Below, piece by piece: positions 6,067-8,129 of a stretch of DNA of 8,129 bases (position 1 is its first letter; the number at the start of each line of letters is the position of its first letter). Below the pieces are notes generated by a model that saw only the letters and a list, made by a program, of their open reading frames with translations, searched no databases and was not told the DNA's origin. This DNA comes from an uncultured Sutterella sp. (GTDB lineage: Bacteria; Pseudomonadota; Gammaproteobacteria; Burkholderiales; Burkholderiaceae_F), in assembly GCA_900764215.1 (NCBI GenBank), contig CAAFNI010000196.1, forward strand, positions 1 to 8,129, in the 5' to 3' direction. Position numbers and translations under genes: made by a program.

Positions 6067-6645
6067 ATGAAGAAAGTCAAGAAACAGCTGGCGCACCTCT
6101 TCGATGCGACCCAGTGCATCAACTGCGGCGCATGCACCACGGCCTGCGCCCAGACCAACTACCCGGACCTCATCAACGAGTTCATTCCGGCCTGGAACAC
6201 GGTGTGCAACAACATCCGCCAGGTCAAGGTCGAGAAGAACCGCCCGATGCAGATCCTCGTGCAGTGCCAGCAGTGCTCGGAAGCCCCCTGCGTCACGACC
6301 TGCCCGTTCGGCGCCAACTACTATGACGAGAACGGCCTCGTGCGCAACGATCCGAAGCGCTGCATCGGCTGCAACTACTGCATCGCGTCCTGCCCGTACG
6401 ACGCCCGCTGGTCCAATCCGAAGACGGGGCTGCCGAGCAAGTGCATGGGCGAGGGGTGCCTCGAGCTCATCAAGGGCGGGAATCTTCCCGCCTGCGTGAC
6501 GGCCTGCCCGGCGGGCGCGCGCCTCTTCGGCGACACGCTCGATCCGGCGTCCGACATCTCCCGCAAGATCGCCTCTTCCAAGACCCAGACGCTCCTTGAG
6601 AGCCACGGGACCAAACCGAACTTCTATGTGGTGGTGCAGAAATGA
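6067..6645 (+). CDS. Four-cluster iron-sulfur electron-transfer subunit (PsrB/PhsB/NrfC-like)
   Basis: A 192-residue ferredoxin-like subunit that passes electrons from the membrane subunit to the catalytic subunit. It has no signal peptide, so it would be exported by riding with the Tat-bearing partner. Cluster motifs in order: C17-X2-C20-X2-C23-X3-C27; CQQCSEAPCVTTCP; CIGCNYCIASCP; and a fourth starting at Cys126 and completed by PACVTACP. The fourth is odd: its first two Cys (126 and 131, KCMGEGC) are CX4C rather than the usual CX2C, while the following CX11C and CX3C spacing is normal. The gene starts six bases after the preceding stop, with a Shine-Dalgarno (AAGGGA) inside the end of that gene, and overlaps the next gene by ATGA. 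The length matches PhsB and PsrB better than TtrB. Confidence 0.93.
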   Translation: MKKVKKQLAHLFDATQCINCGACTTACAQTNYPDLINEFIPAWNTVCNNIRQVKVEKNRPMQILVQCQQCSEAPCVTTCPFGANYYDENGLVRNDPKRCIGCNYCIASCPYDARWSNPKTGLPSKCMGEGCLELIKGGNLPACVTACPAGARLFGDTLDPASDISRKIASSKTQTLLESHGTKPNFYVVVQK

Positions 6646-7529
6646 TGGATCTCTCCGACTTCACCGCGCAGGTCCAGGCCGCCCACTGGGGCTGGACGAT
6701 CGCGCTCTTTCTCTGGCTCGTGGGCCTCTCGGGCATGGGCATGTTCCTCAACAACTGGGTGCGCGAGAAGGCGCTCGTCTACGTCTGCACGGTCGCGGGC
6801 ATCGCGGGCACGCTGCTCGTCGTCAGCCATCTGACGCGCATCCTCAATCTGCCGATGGCCGCCATCTCGGCCCTGCTTGAGATGAGCTTCAACTTCGGCA
6901 GCTGGATGTTCATCGGCATCTGCCTGCTCGTCGTGCAGTGCTGCCTCACGCTCTTTTACTCCTGCGTCTTCGCGGGCGTGATCTTCAAGGGCGAAGGCTG
7001 CCGCAAGCTCGTTGAGGGCAACGCCTTCAACTGGATCGCCGCCGCCGTCGGCGTCGCCGCCACGATCTACTCGGGCTTCCTCCTCACGCAGGCCGTCGGC
7101 GTCACGCTCTGGAACACTGCGCTCATTCCGCTTCTCTGGATCATGTCCGGCATGGCGAGCGCCATGGGCGCCATCGAGCTTCTCGTGATCTCGGGCCGCG
7201 TGCCGCACGAAAAGGTGCTCTGGGGCCGCCGCACGGCCCTCTGGGTCGAGGCCGCCGAGCTCTTCACGATCTTCGCCTTCGTGCACGTCGCCACGAGCTC
7301 CACGTCCGCCGCCGCCCGCGCCGGCGCCGAGGCTCTGCTCTCGGGCCCGCAGGCCATGATGTTCCTCGTGGGCGCCGTCCTCTGCGGCTCGCTCATCCCG
7401 TTCGCCATCAACCTCACGACGCGCAGCCACAAGCTCGTGGCCGTGGGCGCGGTGCTCGGCATCATCGGCGCGCTTCTCCTTCGCGCTTCGGTGCTCTTCG
7501 CGGGCTACTACGAGCCGGTTCTCCTCTGA
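6642..7529 (+). CDS. NrfD/PsrC-type membrane subunit, quinol oxidation
   Basis: A 295-residue integral membrane protein with about eight helices (roughly 17-38, 44-62, 84-110, 128-148, 156-178, 199-220, 234-256 and 262-288). It belongs to the NrfD/PsrC family, which anchors the complex and oxidises membrane quinol without haem. The early WGWTIALFLWLVGLSGMG helix, the HLTRILNLP turn and the end RASVLFAGYYEP fit the family. It is translationally coupled to the iron-sulfur subunit by a 4-bp ATGA overlap. With an NrfD-type rather than a cytochrome-b anchor, the complex resembles polysulfide or tetrathionate reductase more than the Salmonella thiosulfate reductase (PhsC). No fusion or truncation is seen. 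Confidence 0.92.
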   Translation: MMDLSDFTAQVQAAHWGWTIALFLWLVGLSGMGMFLNNWVREKALVYVCTVAGIAGTLLVVSHLTRILNLPMAAISALLEMSFNFGSWMFIGICLLVVQCCLTLFYSCVFAGVIFKGEGCRKLVEGNAFNWIAAAVGVAATIYSGFLLTQAVGVTLWNTALIPLLWIMSGMASAMGAIELLVISGRVPHEKVLWGRRTALWVEAAELFTIFAFVHVATSSTSAAARAGAEALLSGPQAMMFLVGAVLCGSLIPFAINLTTRSHKLVAVGAVLGIIGALLLRASVLFAGYYEPVLL

Positions 7530-7584
7530 CGGCCCGTTGACTCCGGCTCCGCCCGACGGGCGGGCCGGGCCGGAGGCCCTCGAA

Positions 7585-7634
7585 AACAAAGAGCCGCTTC
7601 GACGGAATTCTCCGTTGAAGCGGCTCTTCTGTTT
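7585..7634. terminator. Bidirectional intrinsic terminator between the operon and the response regulator
   Basis: AAGAGCCGCTTC (7589-7600) pairs with GAAGCGGCTCTT (7617-7628). The stem continues through a G-T pair and ACGGA/TCCGT, giving 18 bp around the tetraloop ATTC (7607-7610). The plus strand then reads CTGTTTTGG and the minus strand TGTTTTCG, so it can serve both the reductase operon and the convergent regulator gene. It is about 60 bp past the membrane-subunit stop. Confidence 0.9.
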
Positions 7635-7656
7635 TGGCCGGCCCGGGTTTCGAACG

Positions 7657-8030
7657 TCATTCCTCCTCTGGGGCGCCTGGCACGGCCGAGAAGGCCTCCG
7701 GGTCGATCATCATCATGAGGCGCGTGATGTCGGCGGCCGTTCTGGCTCCGAGCTTCTTGCTGAGCGAACTCCTGTGCGCGATCACGGTCTTTTCCGCAAT
7801 GTTGAGCTCGTACGCGATCTGCTTGTTGAGAAGCCCCCGCGCAACGCCCGCCGCCACCTCCTGCTCGCGCGCCGAGAGTCTGCGAAAGGCGGCCTTGGCC
7901 TGCTCGAGCGCCGCAGACTCGAGACGCGCCTTCGCGTCGCGCTTCACCGCCCGCTCGATCGCATCGAGAAGCCTTTCGGGCGTCGCGGGCTTCGAGAGAA
8001 AGTCGGCCGCGCCCAGGGCGAACGCGTCTA
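7657..8030 (-). pseudogene. LuxR/FixJ-type response regulator, receiver domain broken
   Basis: The reading frame ends at 7657-7659. From its C-terminus it contains a complete LuxR/GerE helix-turn-helix (LSAREQEVAAGVARGLLNKQIAYELNIAEKTVIAHRSSLSKKLG), a linker, and only the last part of a receiver domain: DAFALGAADFLSKPATPERLLDAIERAV, with the conserved Lys of FLSKP. Before the DAFALG segment the homology stops; the codons turn AT-rich and an in-frame TAA occurs at 8047-8049. The phospho-acceptor Asp and the earlier receiver strands are missing. It is probably the partner of the PhnD-domain kinase and regulator of the reductase operon, by analogy with TtrS/TtrR, although the two genes lie on opposite sides of the operon. 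An internal GTG (7945-7947) could give a DNA-binding-only protein of 96 residues, but no clear ribosome-binding site supports it. Confidence 0.75.
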
Positions 8031-8054
8031 TAAAAATTAATTGAGCTTACTCAA
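8031..8054. other. AT-rich junction with a 5-bp hairpin
   Basis: Immediately after receiver homology ends, the sequence becomes a short AT-rich run and then TTGAG-CTTA-CTCAA (8041-8054), a perfect 5-bp inverted repeat with a 4-nt loop. The stop codon of the partial gene at the right edge lies within it. This looks like the end of an inserted element, but no terminal inverted repeat partner or target-site duplication can be checked in this window. Confidence 0.4.
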
Positions 8055-8129
8055 GCCAGCCAAGAGCGTATCCGATGCATTCGATGGCGACGCGCGGGTC
8101 ACGGCAACGTTGCTGCAGTAGCTGGATGG
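8047..8129 (-). CDS. C-terminal tail of an unidentified protein, partial
   Basis: A minus-strand frame enters from the right edge and ends at TAA (8047-8049), giving the last 26 residues of a protein (IQLLQQRCRDPRVAIECIGY, then ALGWLE). I cannot assign a family. A transposase or other mobile-element protein inserted into the response-regulator gene is the simplest reading. It happens to be in the same frame as the regulator, so a strongly mutated receiver with a premature stop is an alternative. However, the spacing between its GYALG and the DAFALG of the regulator is too long for a normal receiver. Confidence 0.35.
   Translation of the reverse strand, partial: IQLLQQRCRDPRVAIECIGYALGWLE

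Noticed and set aside
3304..6606. An 1100-codon open frame on the minus strand across the reductase genes
   Set aside because: It is antisense to two genes with clear family motifs. GC-rich codon bias removes stop codons from the opposite strand, and the peptide is low-complexity (rich in R, A, V, H, E, D) without any domain.
6624..7589. A 321-codon minus-strand frame across the membrane subunit
   Set aside because: It is antisense to a clear eight-helix NrfD protein and runs into the terminator region; the charged repetitive translation is typical of a shadow frame.
7537..8040. Plus-strand frames of 136-167 codons opposite the response regulator
   Set aside because: The minus strand encodes a clear LuxR helix-turn-helix; the plus frames show no motif and span the terminator.
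1..8129. CRISPR array, tRNA or rRNA gene
   Set aside because: No regularly spaced repeat-spacer structure and no cloverleaf or rRNA-like segment was seen; the only regular repeats are the short TTTCAG copies.

Overview
This 8.1 kb GC-rich window carries a three-gene respiratory reductase operon, a sensor kinase next to it, a damaged response regulator, and the damaged start of a surface protein. The gene set suggests an anaerobic or facultative, probably host-associated betaproteobacterium. The best guess is the Sutterella/Parasutterella group of Burkholderiales. Three things point there: an ESPR-type extended signal peptide, a membrane-anchored molybdopterin reductase, and a TtrS-like PhnD-domain kinase. 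The taxonomic call is inference; there is no rRNA or other marker here.

Left part (1-1097). On the minus strand lies the N-terminal part of an ESPR autotransporter-like protein (114-548), which stops after 144 codons without any barrel domain. Its promoter region is elaborate. A TTGACA -35 and a TACAAA -10 are separated by 18 bp, half of which is a run of nine C (G on the coding strand). Perfect inverted repeats cover the -35 box and the -10/start area. This is the layout of a phase-variable surface-protein promoter. Further right, a strong intrinsic terminator (921-963) ends the kinase transcript.

Middle (1098-3483). A sensor histidine kinase (1098-2999, minus) has a signal peptide, a PhnD/TtrS-like periplasmic binding domain, one internal membrane helix and a C-terminal kinase core without a receiver. 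The 480 bp divergent intergenic region between it and the reductase operon has no gene. It is full of small dyads, an array of four TTTCAG repeats spaced 30-33 bp, and a leader hairpin just before the first reductase gene.

Right part (3484-8129). Three plus-strand genes are tightly packed: a Tat-exported catalytic subunit with an FeS site and a probable Cys Mo ligand, a four-cluster ferredoxin-like subunit, and an NrfD/PsrC-type membrane subunit. They should take electrons from the quinol pool and reduce an oxyanion, polysulfide-like or related acceptor outside the cytoplasm. The substrate cannot be read from the sequence; the TtrS-like sensor makes a sulfur oxyanion the first guess. A long bidirectional terminator (7589-7628) separates the operon from a convergent LuxR-type response regulator. 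That gene loses its receiver homology at about 8030, where AT-rich sequence with in-frame stops and an unrelated C-terminal coding tail begins. Both outer genes are therefore broken near the window edges, which is what insertion sequences or contig ends at repeats would produce. If the damage is real, the reductase system has lost its presumed regulator.
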